64,000 nucleotides of DNA from Modestobacter marinus (GTDB taxonomy: Bacteria; Actinomycetota; Actinomycetes; Mycobacteriales; Geodermatophilaceae): assembly GCF_019799945.1 (NCBI RefSeq), contig NZ_JABGCH010000010.1, positions 62,001 through 126,000 of the forward strand, given 5' to 3'. Below the pieces are notes generated by a model. That model had not been told where the DNA came from. It made no database searches and worked only from the letters and a program-made list of their open reading frames with translations. Every line of letters starts with the position of its first letter. The stretch's first letter is position 1. The translations under genes were made by a program, and so were the position numbers. This document shows positions 16,370 to 24,414 of this stretch, one piece after another.

Positions 16370-16681
16370 CTAGCTCAGTGGGTCTTCCGGGGGCAGGTCA
16401 CCCGGGGTGGTGCGCTGCGCGGGGACGCCGGGAGAGGCGAGACCCGTGCGGGTCTGGTGCTTGACGGAGGCGGGCGTGCCGGTGGAGATACCGGTGGCGT
16501 CGGGCGCGAGATCGCGCAGCCGGACCGCGGTCGTGGCGACGGGCAGACCGGTCCCCTGGAACGGAGCGGCGGACGGCGCCATCCGGACGACCTGCTCGGT
16601 CCACGCGGGGGTGCACGCGCCGGCAGCCGGCGTGGGGGCCGCGATGCCCGAGCCGGTGGCGACGAAGTCGATGCTGATCAC
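16370..16681 (-). CDS. whiB7 leader ORF (103 codons)
   Basis: A 103-residue open frame between the whiB7 promoter and its attenuator. GTG at 16681 is preceded by GAGAGGAGGGG with suitable spacing, one of the best ribosome binding sites in the window. The product, starting ISIDFVATGSG, is rich in Ala, Thr, Pro and Gly and has no known domain. In mycobacteria and Streptomyces a translated upstream ORF lets stalled ribosomes relieve termination before whiB7. The same role is inferred here from position. Most such ORFs I recall are shorter, so the peptide itself might matter. Confidence 0.65.
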   Translation of the reverse strand: MISIDFVATGSGIAAPTPAAGACTPAWTEQVVRMAPSAAPFQGTGLPVATTAVRLRDLAPDATGISTGTPASVKHQTRTGLASPGVPAQRTTPGDLPPEDPLS

Positions 16682-16772
16682 GGGGCCCCTCCTCTCCGGG
16701 GACGGAGGCCGGTCTGCCGGCCGGTCTCGCTGCGCATGCTGCGTCCTGGGTCACAACCAGGTGGTGCAGCGA

Positions 16773-16820
16773 AGGCTAGGGGAGCTCGCGGAGGCCGGTC
16801 AAACGAATTACGAGAACTTT
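16773..16820 (-). promoter_or_regulatory. autoregulated whiB7 promoter with AT-rich element
   Basis: On the minus strand: an AT-rich block (16803-16820, with GTAATTCGT), then TTGACC as -35 (16797-16802), an 18-base spacer and TAGCCT as -10 (16773-16778). An AT-rich stretch touching the -35 box is the known recognition site of the WhiB7 AT-hook. Such AT content is very rare in this window. The expected start point is near 16766, giving a leader of about 550 bases. Confidence 0.8.
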
Positions 16821-16854
16821 CTGGGAGAAGACGTCGTCGCAGGTCAGCGGCGCG

Positions 16855-18876
16855 TCAGGCGTCGACGGCCGCGAGCACGCCGGCGCCGTAGAGCTCCAGC
16901 TTGCGGGCCCCCACACCGGGCAGCGCGGACAGCTCCCGCAGCGACCTCGGCCGCGCCTCGGCGATCGCCTGCAGCGTCGCGTCGGTGAAGACCACGTAGG
17001 CCGGCACCGAGGCCTCCTGGGCGGTGGCGCTCCGCCACGCCCGCAGCCGCTCGAACAGCTCGCCGGCCTCCCCCTCGAGCACCACCTTCGGGCGCTTGGC
17101 CGGCCGCCGGGGTGCCGCCGGGAGGTCGGGGGTGAGCCCCTCGAGGAATCGGCTGCGCGGCCGGGACCGCCGCCCTCCGGGGTTGCGGGCCAGCGACCAG
17201 GACAGCGTCAGCTGCTCGCGCGCCCGGGTGACGGCGACGTAGAGCAGCCGCCGCTCCTCCTCCACCGAGTCCGGGCGGGACAGCGACTGGGCGATGGGGA
17301 CGACGCCGTCCACCAGCCCGACCACGAACACCGCGTCCCACTCCAGACCCTTGGCGGCGTGCATGGACGCCAGCGTGACGCCCTGCACCGTGGGCGCGTG
17401 CTGCGCGTTCGCGCGCTCGGCCAGGTGGGCGACGAAGCCGGCCAGGTCGAGGCCGGGCTGCTCGGCCACCAGGTCGACGGCCAGGTCGACCAGCGCGGCA
17501 AGCGACTGCCAGCGGTCCCGGGCCGCGCCACCGGCCGGCGGCAGGTGCTCGGCCCATCCGGTGGAGGCGAGCACGTCGCGGACGGTGGGCACCAGCGCGC
17601 CGGCCTCGTGGCCCCCGGCGGCCGCGCCGCGCAGCAGCAGCACCGCCTCGCGCACCTCGGGCCGCTCGAAGAACCGCTCCCCGCCCTTGAGCACGTACGG
17701 GACGCCGACGTCGGTCAGCGCGTTCTCGTAGACCTCCGACTGGGCGTTGATCCGGAAGAGCACCGCGATCTCGCTCGCCGGCATCCCCTCGTCGATGAGC
17801 TGCCGGCAGGCCCGCGCGACCGCGGCGGCCTCGGTGGGCTCGTCGGGGTGCTCGGCGAACCGGGGCGCCGGGCCCTCCGGTCGCTGGCCGAGCAGGCGCA
17901 GCCCGGGCAGCCCGCGCCGCGGCGGAGCCTGCCCGATCAGCTTGTTCGCCAGCGCCACGACCTGGGGCGTGGAGCGGTAGTCGCGCTCCAGCTTGACCAC
18001 CTCGGCGTCGGGGTAGCGGTCGGCGAAGCCGAGCAGGTGGTCGGGGTCGGCGCCGGTGAAGGTGTAGATGGTCTGGTTGGGGTCGCCGACGACGCAGACC
18101 TCCACCCGGCCGCCCAGCCAGGCGTCGAGCAGCCGCTGCTGCAGCGGGTTGACGTCCTGGTACTCGTCGACGACGAAGTGCCGGTACTGGGCCCGGATCT
18201 CGCGGGCGACGTCGTGGTGCTCCTCGATCGCGTAGGCGGTGACCAGGAGCAGGTCCTCGAAGTCCAGGACGCCGTCCCGTTGCTTGGCGGCCTCGTAGCT
18301 GCGGTACACCTCGGCCACGGCCGCGGCGTCGAAGGGCAGCTCCCGGCCGGCCGCCGCGGCCCGGGCCGGGTAGTCCTCGGGCGTGGCCAGCGTGGTCTTC
18401 GCCCACTCCACCTCGCTGGCGAGGTCGCGCAGGCTGGTGCGGTCGGTGCTCAGCCGGTGCCGGGACGCCGCGCCGGCGACGAGCCGCAGCTTGTTCTCGA
18501 CCAGGCCGGGCATGGGCCCGCCCAGCACCCGCGGCGCGAAGTAGCGCAGCTGGCGCATCGCGGCGGCGTGGAAGGTGCGGGCCTGGACGCCGCCGACCCC
18601 GAGCGCCTGCAACCGCCCCCGCAGCTCCCCCGCCGCGCGGGCGGTGAACGTCACGGCCAGGACCTGCTCGGGGACGTACTCGCCGAGGTGCACGCCGTAG
18701 GCGATGCGGTGCGTGATGGTGCGGGTCTTGCCGGTGCCCGCGCCGGCGAGGATGCACACCGGCCCGCGCACCGCCGACGCGGCGGCCCGCTGCTCGTCGT
18801 CCAGCCCGGCGAGCACCGCCTCCGCCCCGGTCAGCGCCGCCCCGTCCACCTGTCCTGCGATCCCCGGCGTCCCCAC
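16855..18876 (-). CDS. uvrD2: superfamily I DNA helicase UvrD2 with HRDC domain
   Basis: A 673-residue UvrD/Rep-type 3'-5' helicase. Walker A is AGAGTGKTR near residue 40, DEYQDV is motif II (about residue 240), GDPNQTIYTF is motif III, ERDYRST motif IV and YVAVTRAR motif VI. The last 70 residues form an HRDC domain with LRELSALPGVGARK, the mark of actinobacterial UvrD2. Unlike many UvrD2 proteins there is no obvious four-cysteine zinc motif before HRDC. It acts in DNA repair or replication restart. GTG at 18876 has GGGAGGAT 8 bases upstream. It lies 34 bases downstream of, and on the same strand as, the region behind the whiB7 promoter. Confidence 0.92.
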   Translation of the reverse strand: MGTPGIAGQVDGAALTGAEAVLAGLDDEQRAAASAVRGPVCILAGAGTGKTRTITHRIAYGVHLGEYVPEQVLAVTFTARAAGELRGRLQALGVGGVQARTFHAAAMRQLRYFAPRVLGGPMPGLVENKLRLVAGAASRHRLSTDRTSLRDLASEVEWAKTTLATPEDYPARAAAAGRELPFDAAAVAEVYRSYEAAKQRDGVLDFEDLLLVTAYAIEEHHDVAREIRAQYRHFVVDEYQDVNPLQQRLLDAWLGGRVEVCVVGDPNQTIYTFTGADPDHLLGFADRYPDAEVVKLERDYRSTPQVVALANKLIGQAPPRRGLPGLRLLGQRPEGPAPRFAEHPDEPTEAAAVARACRQLIDEGMPASEIAVLFRINAQSEVYENALTDVGVPYVLKGGERFFERPEVREAVLLLRGAAAGGHEAGALVPTVRDVLASTGWAEHLPPAGGAARDRWQSLAALVDLAVDLVAEQPGLDLAGFVAHLAERANAQHAPTVQGVTLASMHAAKGLEWDAVFVVGLVDGVVPIAQSLSRPDSVEEERRLLYVAVTRAREQLTLSWSLARNPGGRRSRPRSRFLEGLTPDLPAAPRRPAKRPKVVLEGEAGELFERLRAWRSATAQEASVPAYVVFTDATLQAIAEARPRSLRELSALPGVGARKLELYGAGVLAAVDA

Positions 18877-19017
18877 GTCCCCGATCCTCCCAGCCCGGGC
18901 CGACGACCCGGGGAAGCATCCCCAGGGGAGAGGTGTTCGCTCCAACTGATGAGCCCCGTGGCGCCTCTTCCCACCTGGGGTGGTCGGCCCGGGGAGGAAC
19001 GAGGGAGGATCCACCCG

Positions 19018-19281
19018 ATGAGCGCCTCAGCGTCCGCGGTGACCATGTACACGACCGACTGGTGCGGTTACTGCTTCCGGCTGAAGAAGCTGATGCAGCG
19101 CGAGTCGATCGACTTCGCCGAGGTGAACATCGAGCACGACGCGCAGGCCGCTGAGCTGGTCATGCGCGCCAACGGAGGGAACCGGACGGTGCCGACGCTG
19201 GTCTTCGCCGACGGCACCGCGCTGACCAACCCGAGCATCGACCAGGTCAGGACCCAGCTCGAGCAGCTCTCCGGCGCGTGA
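19018..19281 (+). CDS. mrx1: mycoredoxin (glutaredoxin-like, Mrx1)
   Basis: An 87-residue thioredoxin-fold protein with the redox motif DWCGYC (C16, C19), TVPTLVFADGT as the cis-Pro loop and a short C-terminal helix. Mycoredoxins use mycothiol to reduce mixed disulfides on proteins. GGGAGGA lies 8 bases before the ATG. It is divergent from uvrD2, the same order as in M. tuberculosis (Rv3198A / Rv3198c). A hairpin follows 7 bases after the stop. Confidence 0.92.
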   Translation: MSASASAVTMYTTDWCGYCFRLKKLMQRESIDFAEVNIEHDAQAAELVMRANGGNRTVPTLVFADGTALTNPSIDQVRTQLEQLSGA

Positions 19282-19288
19282 TCCCGGA

Positions 19289-19334
19289 CCCGCGGCCCCC
19301 AGCGGGTGATGATCGCCCGTAGCGGGGCCGCGGG
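19289..19334 (+). terminator. hairpin between mycoredoxin and the ANTAR gene
   Basis: CCCGCGGCCCC (19289-19299) pairs with GGGGCCGCGGG (19324-19334) over 11 bases around a 24-base loop. It ends 43 bases before the ANTAR protein start, so it may either end the mycoredoxin mRNA or act as an attenuator in the ANTAR leader. Confidence 0.6.
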
Positions 19335-19377
19335 GGTGCCCCCGTCCGACACGTCGCCGGCACTGGGAGAGGGTGTG

Positions 19378-20004
19378 ATGGACCCCGTCGCGGACCCCGC
19401 ACGCCCGGACGTCGCCGGCGACCTCCTGCGCACACCCGAGGGCCTGCCCGCCGCGCTCGTGGTGCGCAGCCATCGCGGCTGGACCGTGCTGGGCCCCGAC
19501 GGCCCGGTGGACACCCGGACCTCCGGCGCGGCGCTCGACGGGCTGTCCCTGGTCGAGGCGATGACCCTCGCCGACCTCGTGGCCGAGGAGCTGGGCGCCC
19601 ATCCCGAGCCGGGACGCCAGGCCCGCCGTGCCGCTCGCGGCCCGGCCGCCGTCGCGGCTCCGGACGACGACCCCCGGGCCGCCGAGCTCGCCGAGCTGCG
19701 CCGGACCATCAGCCAGCTCGAGCACGCCCTCGCCGCCCGTGTCTCGATCGAGCGGGCCATCGGCGTGCTGGCCGAGCGGCACTGCACCACGCCCCGCGTC
19801 GCCTTCGAGGAGCTGCGCCGCCGCGCCCGCTCACAGGGCCGCCCCGCCCACGAACTGGCCGCGGAGGTGCTCGGGACGCTGCCCGCCGCCGCCCCGGACG
19901 AGCCCCCGGTACCCGCCCCGGTGCCGGAGGCGCCGCGCGTCGTGCGCCCGCGCCCGAGCCGGGTGCCGTCCGCGGACGGCGCCTTCCCGGAGACGCACAG
20001 CTGA
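19378..20004 (+). CDS. ANTAR-domain protein
   Basis: A 208-residue protein with an ANTAR helical bundle at about residues 95-165: a coiled-coil ELRRTISQLEHALAAR, then IERAIGVLAERH and AFEELRRRARSQGR. ANTAR domains bind paired hairpins in RNA and prevent termination. The N-terminal 90 residues look like no known sensor, with no GAF or PAS signature. The C-terminus is Pro-rich. The ATG at 19378 has GGGAGAGG upstream; an earlier ATG at 19306 lies inside the hairpin. Its stop overlaps the next gene, so both are translated together. Confidence 0.8.
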   Translation: MDPVADPARPDVAGDLLRTPEGLPAALVVRSHRGWTVLGPDGPVDTRTSGAALDGLSLVEAMTLADLVAEELGAHPEPGRQARRAARGPAAVAAPDDDPRAAELAELRRTISQLEHALAARVSIERAIGVLAERHCTTPRVAFEELRRRARSQGRPAHELAAEVLGTLPAAAPDEPPVPAPVPEAPRVVRPRPSRVPSADGAFPETHS

Positions 20005-20669
20005 GCGCACCGGTCCCGCTCTCCCCCGCCGCGCTCGCCGACCGGCTGGCCGGTCTGCTCGCCGACGTCCCGCCGGAGCCGGGTGCCGCCGCGCTCCGGG
20101 TCGCCGTCGACGGGCCCGACCTGCCCGTCCCCCCGGGCGGGACGGGCCCGCACGCACTCGCCGCGGCGTTGGCCGAACGGCTGCCCGTGCACAGCCGGCC
20201 GGCGGTCCTCGTGCCGGCGGAGGGCTTCTACCGGCCGGCGTCCCTGCGGCTGGAGCACGGCCGCACCGATCCCGACGCGCGATACACCGACTGGCTCGAC
20301 ACCCCCGCCCTCGCCCGCGAGGTGCTCGACCGCAGCGGCCCGCAGGGGCCCGGGGAGTACCTGCCGGCGCTGTGGGATCTCACCCGCGACCGGGCGGCCC
20401 GGGAGAGCTACCGGCCGGTGCCGCCGGGCGCGGTCCTGCTCGTGCCCGGGTCGCTGCTGCAGGGGCTGGGGCTGGCCTTCGACGTCGTCGTGCACGTGCG
20501 GGTCAGCCCGCCGGCGCGCCACCGCCGGATCCCCGCGGACCGCGCCTGGGAGCTGCCGGCGTTCGACCGCTACGACGCCGAGGTCGACCCGGTGGCCCTC
20601 GCGGACGCCGTCGTCCTGGCCGACCACGCCGACCGCCCCGCCCTCGTGCTGCAGGGCCGCCTTGCCTGA
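20001..20669 (+). CDS. uridine-kinase-like protein lacking the P-loop
   Basis: About 222 residues resembling actinobacterial uridine/nucleoside kinase-like proteins: GFYRPASLRLEHGR, YTDWLDTPALAREVL and GAVLLVPGSLLQGLGL followed by FDVVVHV. The coherent homology begins well before the first conventional start (TTG at 20169): codons from 20001 encode a typical N-terminus with ALRVAVDGP. The only candidate start there is CTG at 20001, overlapping the ANTAR stop (CTGA), with GGAG 8 bases upstream. The place of the Walker A GxxxxGK[ST] reads DLPVPPGGTGPH without the lysine, so ATP-dependent phosphorylation is doubtful. Confidence 0.6.
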   Translation: MSAPVPLSPAALADRLAGLLADVPPEPGAAALRVAVDGPDLPVPPGGTGPHALAAALAERLPVHSRPAVLVPAEGFYRPASLRLEHGRTDPDARYTDWLDTPALAREVLDRSGPQGPGEYLPALWDLTRDRAARESYRPVPPGAVLLVPGSLLQGLGLAFDVVVHVRVSPPARHRRIPADRAWELPAFDRYDAEVDPVALADAVVLADHADRPALVLQGRLA

Positions 20670-20729
20670 CGGCCCCGCTGCAGGAGCCCGCCGCGAGCCT
20701 GCGAGCGGTGGGGGGTAGCGGGGTCCTCC
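20670..20729. repeat. dispersed stop-codon hairpin element, copy 2
   Basis: Lies between two convergent stops. Arms CCCCGCT (20673-20679) and AGCGGGG (20717-20723) pair; the loop holds CGCGAGCCTGCGAGCG. The AGGACC-type arm (minus strand) follows the nudC stop after 4-5 bases, and the GGCCCC arm follows the TGA of the kinase-like gene directly. Confidence 0.75.
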
Positions 20730-20731
20730 AA

Positions 20732-21697
20732 CTACAGCTCTCCGGCCACCCAGCGGTCGATGATGTGCCGCGCGATGGACACCGCCGGCGGCAGCGCCTG
20801 CGGACCGGTGCCCGCGCGCAGCTCGTCCCGGGTGAACCAGTGCGCCTCCTCGATCTCGTCCTCGTCGACGCGCAGCTCGGTGCCGACGGCGCGGGCGACG
20901 AAGCCGAGCATCAGCGACTGCGGGAACGGCCACGGCTGGCTGGCGACGTACCGGACGTCGGTGACCTCGATCCCGACCTCCTCGGCGACCTCGCGGGCGA
21001 CCGCGGCCTCCGCCGACTCCCCCGGCTCCACGAAGCCGGCCAGGATCGAGAACCGGCCGGCCGGCCACACCGCCTGCCGGCCGAGCACGCACCGGTCGCC
21101 GCCGTCGTGCACGAGCATGATCACGGCGGGGTCGGTGCGCGGGAAGACCTCGACCCCGCTCTCGGGGTCGCGCTGCACCCAGCCGGCCCGCTCGACCGTG
21201 GTGCGGGCGCCCGTGAGCGGGCTGAACCGGTTGCGCTCGTGCCACTCCACCATCGCGACCGCCTCGGCCAGCAACCCGGCGTCCAGGTCGCCCAGCGCGG
21301 CGCCCACCTCCCGCAGGCCGGCCCAGCGGTCCACCGTCCGGCCGGCGACGCCGACCCCCTGGGGCGCGCGGACCGCGGCATAGGCGGCGCCGTCGGCCCG
21401 CCCCAGGTAGATGCCGCCCTCGGGGAAGCTCGCGCGCTCGTCGTAGACCAGCTCCGGACCGGCGTCGCCCTCCCGCACCGGCACGGTGCGGCGCTCGTCG
21501 ACCAGCAGCACCCGCACCGGGCGCCCCTCGGCCGGATCGGGCAGGGACCGGGCGAGGTGGCCCCGGTCGTGCCCGGTGCGCGACAGCAGCGGGACGTCGG
21601 TGGTCGCCCCGGCCCGGCGGTCCTCGGGCCAGTCCCCCCGGCGGGTCGCCGGAGGCGGGTTGTCGGCCGGGGTGCTCCCGCCCGCCGGGACGCTCAC
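20732..21697 (-). CDS. nudC: NAD+ diphosphatase NudC, zinc ribbon without cysteines
   Basis: A 321-residue NudC-type Nudix hydrolase that splits NAD(H), or removes NAD caps from RNA, to give NMN and AMP. The Nudix box is GFVEPGESAEAAVAREVAEE (about residues 219-242) and the NudC signature SQPWPFPQS follows about 10 residues later. FPRTDPAVI marks the start of the Nudix domain. The zinc ribbon before it, normally two CxxC pairs, reads FSPLTGARTT and RDPESGVE with no cysteine, so metal binding there is lost. GTG at 21697 overlaps the upstream M16 stop by 4 bases, fixing the start. It is the last gene of the operon. Confidence 0.92.
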   Translation of the reverse strand: MSVPAGGSTPADNPPPATRRGDWPEDRRAGATTDVPLLSRTGHDRGHLARSLPDPAEGRPVRVLLVDERRTVPVREGDAGPELVYDERASFPEGGIYLGRADGAAYAAVRAPQGVGVAGRTVDRWAGLREVGAALGDLDAGLLAEAVAMVEWHERNRFSPLTGARTTVERAGWVQRDPESGVEVFPRTDPAVIMLVHDGGDRCVLGRQAVWPAGRFSILAGFVEPGESAEAAVAREVAEEVGIEVTDVRYVASQPWPFPQSLMLGFVARAVGTELRVDEDEIEEAHWFTRDELRAGTGPQALPPAVSIARHIIDRWVAGEL

Positions 21698-23067
21698 GCC
21701 TGCACGGGGACGTCGGGGGCGGTGACCTCGACCGGCCCCATCGCACCGAGCGGCACGGCGATCTGCGCCGCGTCCCCCACCACGACCGCGGTGAGACCGG
21801 CCGGGGCGAGCCAGCGCTGGGACGCCTCGGTGACCTCCTCGATCCCGACCGTGGCCAGGGCCCGCTGGTGGTCGGCCAGCCACTCGGCCGTCAGGCCGGC
21901 CCCGAACAGCGAGGACAGGGTGCTGGCCAGCCCGGCGTGCGTGGCGGTGCGGAGGGCGAGGCTGCCCAGCAGGTACCGCCGGGCGGACTCCAGCTCCGCA
22001 TCGGTGACCGGGGTGAGGGCCATCCGGCCCAGCTCGTACCAGGTCTCCAGCAGCGCCGGTCCGGTCACCGCGGTGGCGACGTCGGCGTCCACGGTGAACG
22101 ACGAACCGCCGCGCAGGTGATCGACCGCGCTGCGCGGGCTGTAGGTGTAGCCGCGCCGCTCGCGGATGTTCTCGACCAGCCGGGAGGAGAAGTAGCCGCC
22201 GAAGACCATGCCGGCCAGCCGGGCCGCGGCCAGCTCCGGATCGGTGCGGCCTGGGGCGGGGCCGCCGAGCCGGATGTTGGACTGCACCGCGCCGGGCCGG
22301 TCGACGACCCGCAGCGGGCCCGGCTCGAGGACCGGGACGGGCGCCGCGGTGACGGCACTGCCCTCCGCCGTCCAGCCGGTCAGCGCACCGGCGACCGCGT
22401 CGGCGGCGGCGGCGGGGTCCACCTCGCCGACCAGGACCAGCGTGCTGCCCGCCGGCAGCACCCGGTCACGGTGCAGCTTGCGCAGCGCGGCCGGGGTGAC
22501 GCCGGCGACCAGGTCGGCGTCGGGCAGCTGCTGCGCGTAGGGGTGGGCGCCGTAGAGGCGGGCGGCCAGCGCGGTCCGGGCGATCACCCCGGGCTGCGAC
22601 CGCGCGATGCGCAGCCGCTCCACCACGCGGGACCGCTCGGCGTCCACCTGCGGCGCCGCGTAGGCCGGCCGGCTCAGCAGCTCGGCGAGCACGCCGAGAA
22701 CGGCGCCGAGCCCCTCGGGCAGCAGGGTGGTGCTGAACTGCAGCCGGTCGGCGTTCGCCGAGACCGACAGCTCCGCGCCCTGCGCCTGCAGCAGCTGGGC
22801 GATCTCCAGCTGGTCGTGGGTGCCCGCGCCGAGCAGCAGGGCCCCGGTGAGCACGGAGGTGCGCGCCACGTGGGCGGCGGCCGAGCGCGCGGAGGAGGCG
22901 GCGAAGGGCACCCGCAGCCGGAGCTCCACCAGCGGCACCCCCGGCCGGGGTACGACGACCAGCCGCAGCCCGTTGGGTAGCGACGTCTCGTGCACCTCCG
23001 GGACCGTCGCGGGGCGGGGCTCGCCCAGCGGCGGGACGAGGGAGAGGTCGAGCACGGGTGCGGTCAT
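21694..23067 (-). CDS. M16 peptidase family protein, non-catalytic partner
   Basis: A 457-residue two-lobed M16 (pitrilysin/MPP-like) protein. The place of the zinc motif HxxEH reads AAHVARTSVLTGALLLGAGT, with neither the second His nor the Glu, so it is catalytically dead. YSPRSAVDHL and RERRGYTYS belong to the second lobe, where the R/Y pair that binds substrate in MPP-beta partners is retained. It overlaps the active M16 gene by 4 bases (ATGA type), so the two probably form a heterodimer like mitochondrial MPP alpha/beta. It also overlaps nudC by 4 bases. Confidence 0.88.
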   Translation of the reverse strand: MTAPVLDLSLVPPLGEPRPATVPEVHETSLPNGLRLVVVPRPGVPLVELRLRVPFAASSARSAAAHVARTSVLTGALLLGAGTHDQLEIAQLLQAQGAELSVSANADRLQFSTTLLPEGLGAVLGVLAELLSRPAYAAPQVDAERSRVVERLRIARSQPGVIARTALAARLYGAHPYAQQLPDADLVAGVTPAALRKLHRDRVLPAGSTLVLVGEVDPAAAADAVAGALTGWTAEGSAVTAAPVPVLEPGPLRVVDRPGAVQSNIRLGGPAPGRTDPELAAARLAGMVFGGYFSSRLVENIRERRGYTYSPRSAVDHLRGGSSFTVDADVATAVTGPALLETWYELGRMALTPVTDAELESARRYLLGSLALRTATHAGLASTLSSLFGAGLTAEWLADHQRALATVGIEEVTEASQRWLAPAGLTAVVVGDAAQIAVPLGAMGPVEVTAPDVPVQA

Positions 23068-24365
23068 CGGGCGGCTCCGGTCGCGCGCAGCTCCAGGACG
23101 GCGGCGGTGTCCCGGGACAGCCCGCGGGCCGCCGCCTGCACCTGGTCGGGGGTCACCGTGGCCAGCAGGGCCGCCAGCTCGCCGGCCAGCTCGGCCCGGC
23201 CGTGGATCAGCTCGGCGGCGGCGAAGCCCAGCGTGCGACCGAGCACCGAGTCGGCCTGGCGCAGCAGCTGCGCCTCGGCCCGGGCCTGCACCCGGGCGAG
23301 CTCGTCGGCGCCGACGCCGTCGGTCGCCAGCCGGTCGATCTCCTCCTGGACCGCGTCCAGCACCTTGTCCACCGGGACCTCGGCGGGGTGGTGCACCTGG
23401 GCGACCAGGAGGGTGGCGTCCCGGACGTCGAAGGGGTCGCCGAACAGGCCGAGGTAGCTGTGCTGCGCCACCGCGAGCCGGTCGGTGTGCAGCAGCCGGC
23501 GCTCCAGGCGGGAGGCGTCGCCCTCGCTGAGCACCTCGTTGAGCAGCACGGTGCCGAGGTAGGTGTCCAGGTCGCCGACCGGGTCGGGCACCCGCCAGCC
23601 GACGGCTACGGCCGGCGCGGGGGCCAGCGGGTCCTCGACGACGCCGCGGCGGACGGTGGTGGGCGATGGCTCACCGGTGTGGGGGACCGGCGGGGCCGGG
23701 CGGGCCGGCACGGGGTCGAACCACCGGCGCACCAGGGTCTCGGTGTGCACCGGGTCCAGGTCGCCGCCGATGCACAGCACCGCGTTCGCCGGGGTGTAGT
23801 AGCGGTCGAAGAAGTCCTGGGCGTCGTCGACCGTGGAGGACTCCAGGTCGACGAAGGACCCGTAGCCGTCGTGGGTGTTGGCGAAGCTCTCGAACGCGAT
23901 CGGCGGGAGCTGCAGCCAGGGGAAGGCGCCGTAGGGCCGGTTGAGCACGTTGACCCGGATCTCCTCCTTCACCACGTCGATCTGGTTGCGGAGGTTCTCC
24001 TCGGTGATCGCCGGGGCGGCCATCCGGTCCGCCTCGAGGAAGAGCGCGCGCTCCAGCGCCTCGGCGGGCAGCGCCTCGTAGTAGTTCGTGTAGTCCTGGT
24101 GGGTCGAGCCGTTGAAGGTGCCGCCGGCGGCCTGGACGAGGCGGGCGTGCTCCATCTTCGGGACGTGCGCCGAGCCCTGGAACATCATGTGCTCGAACAG
24201 GTGCGCGAACCCGGTGCGGCCCGGGGGCTCCGAGCGCATGCCGACGTCGTAGAAGACGCTGACGGCGACGACGGGGACGCTCCGGTCGGGGGCGAGGACG
24301 ACCCGCAGCCCGTTGTCGAGCGTGAACCGCTCCACCGGGTGCCGCAGGGTCAGTGGGGCTGTCAC
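23064..24365 (-). CDS. M16 zinc metallopeptidase, catalytic subunit
   Basis: A 433-residue M16 peptidase with the inverted zinc motif HLFEH (about residues 54-58) in FAHLFEHMMFQG and the third ligand Glu in ERALFLEADRM about 75 residues later. NGSTHQDYTNYYE is a conserved substrate-side strand. It should degrade or process peptides as a dimer with the inactive partner encoded directly downstream with a 4-base overlap. GTG at 24365 starts the protein; no strong ribosome binding site. No signal peptide is seen, so it acts in the cytosol. Confidence 0.92.
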   Translation of the reverse strand: MTAPLTLRHPVERFTLDNGLRVVLAPDRSVPVVAVSVFYDVGMRSEPPGRTGFAHLFEHMMFQGSAHVPKMEHARLVQAAGGTFNGSTHQDYTNYYEALPAEALERALFLEADRMAAPAITEENLRNQIDVVKEEIRVNVLNRPYGAFPWLQLPPIAFESFANTHDGYGSFVDLESSTVDDAQDFFDRYYTPANAVLCIGGDLDPVHTETLVRRWFDPVPARPAPPVPHTGEPSPTTVRRGVVEDPLAPAPAVAVGWRVPDPVGDLDTYLGTVLLNEVLSEGDASRLERRLLHTDRLAVAQHSYLGLFGDPFDVRDATLLVAQVHHPAEVPVDKVLDAVQEEIDRLATDGVGADELARVQARAEAQLLRQADSVLGRTLGFAAAELIHGRAELAGELAALLATVTPDQVQAAARGLSRDTAAVLELRATGAAR

Positions 24366-24414
24366 GGGACCGACCCTAACCGCGCCGGGAGGCCCGTCGC
24401 CGTCCGGTTCCCGA

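Noticed and set aside
17359..19017. Long upstream extension of the mycoredoxin frame
   Set aside because: It runs antisense to uvrD2. The ATG at 19018 has a good ribosome binding site and gives the normal 87-residue protein.
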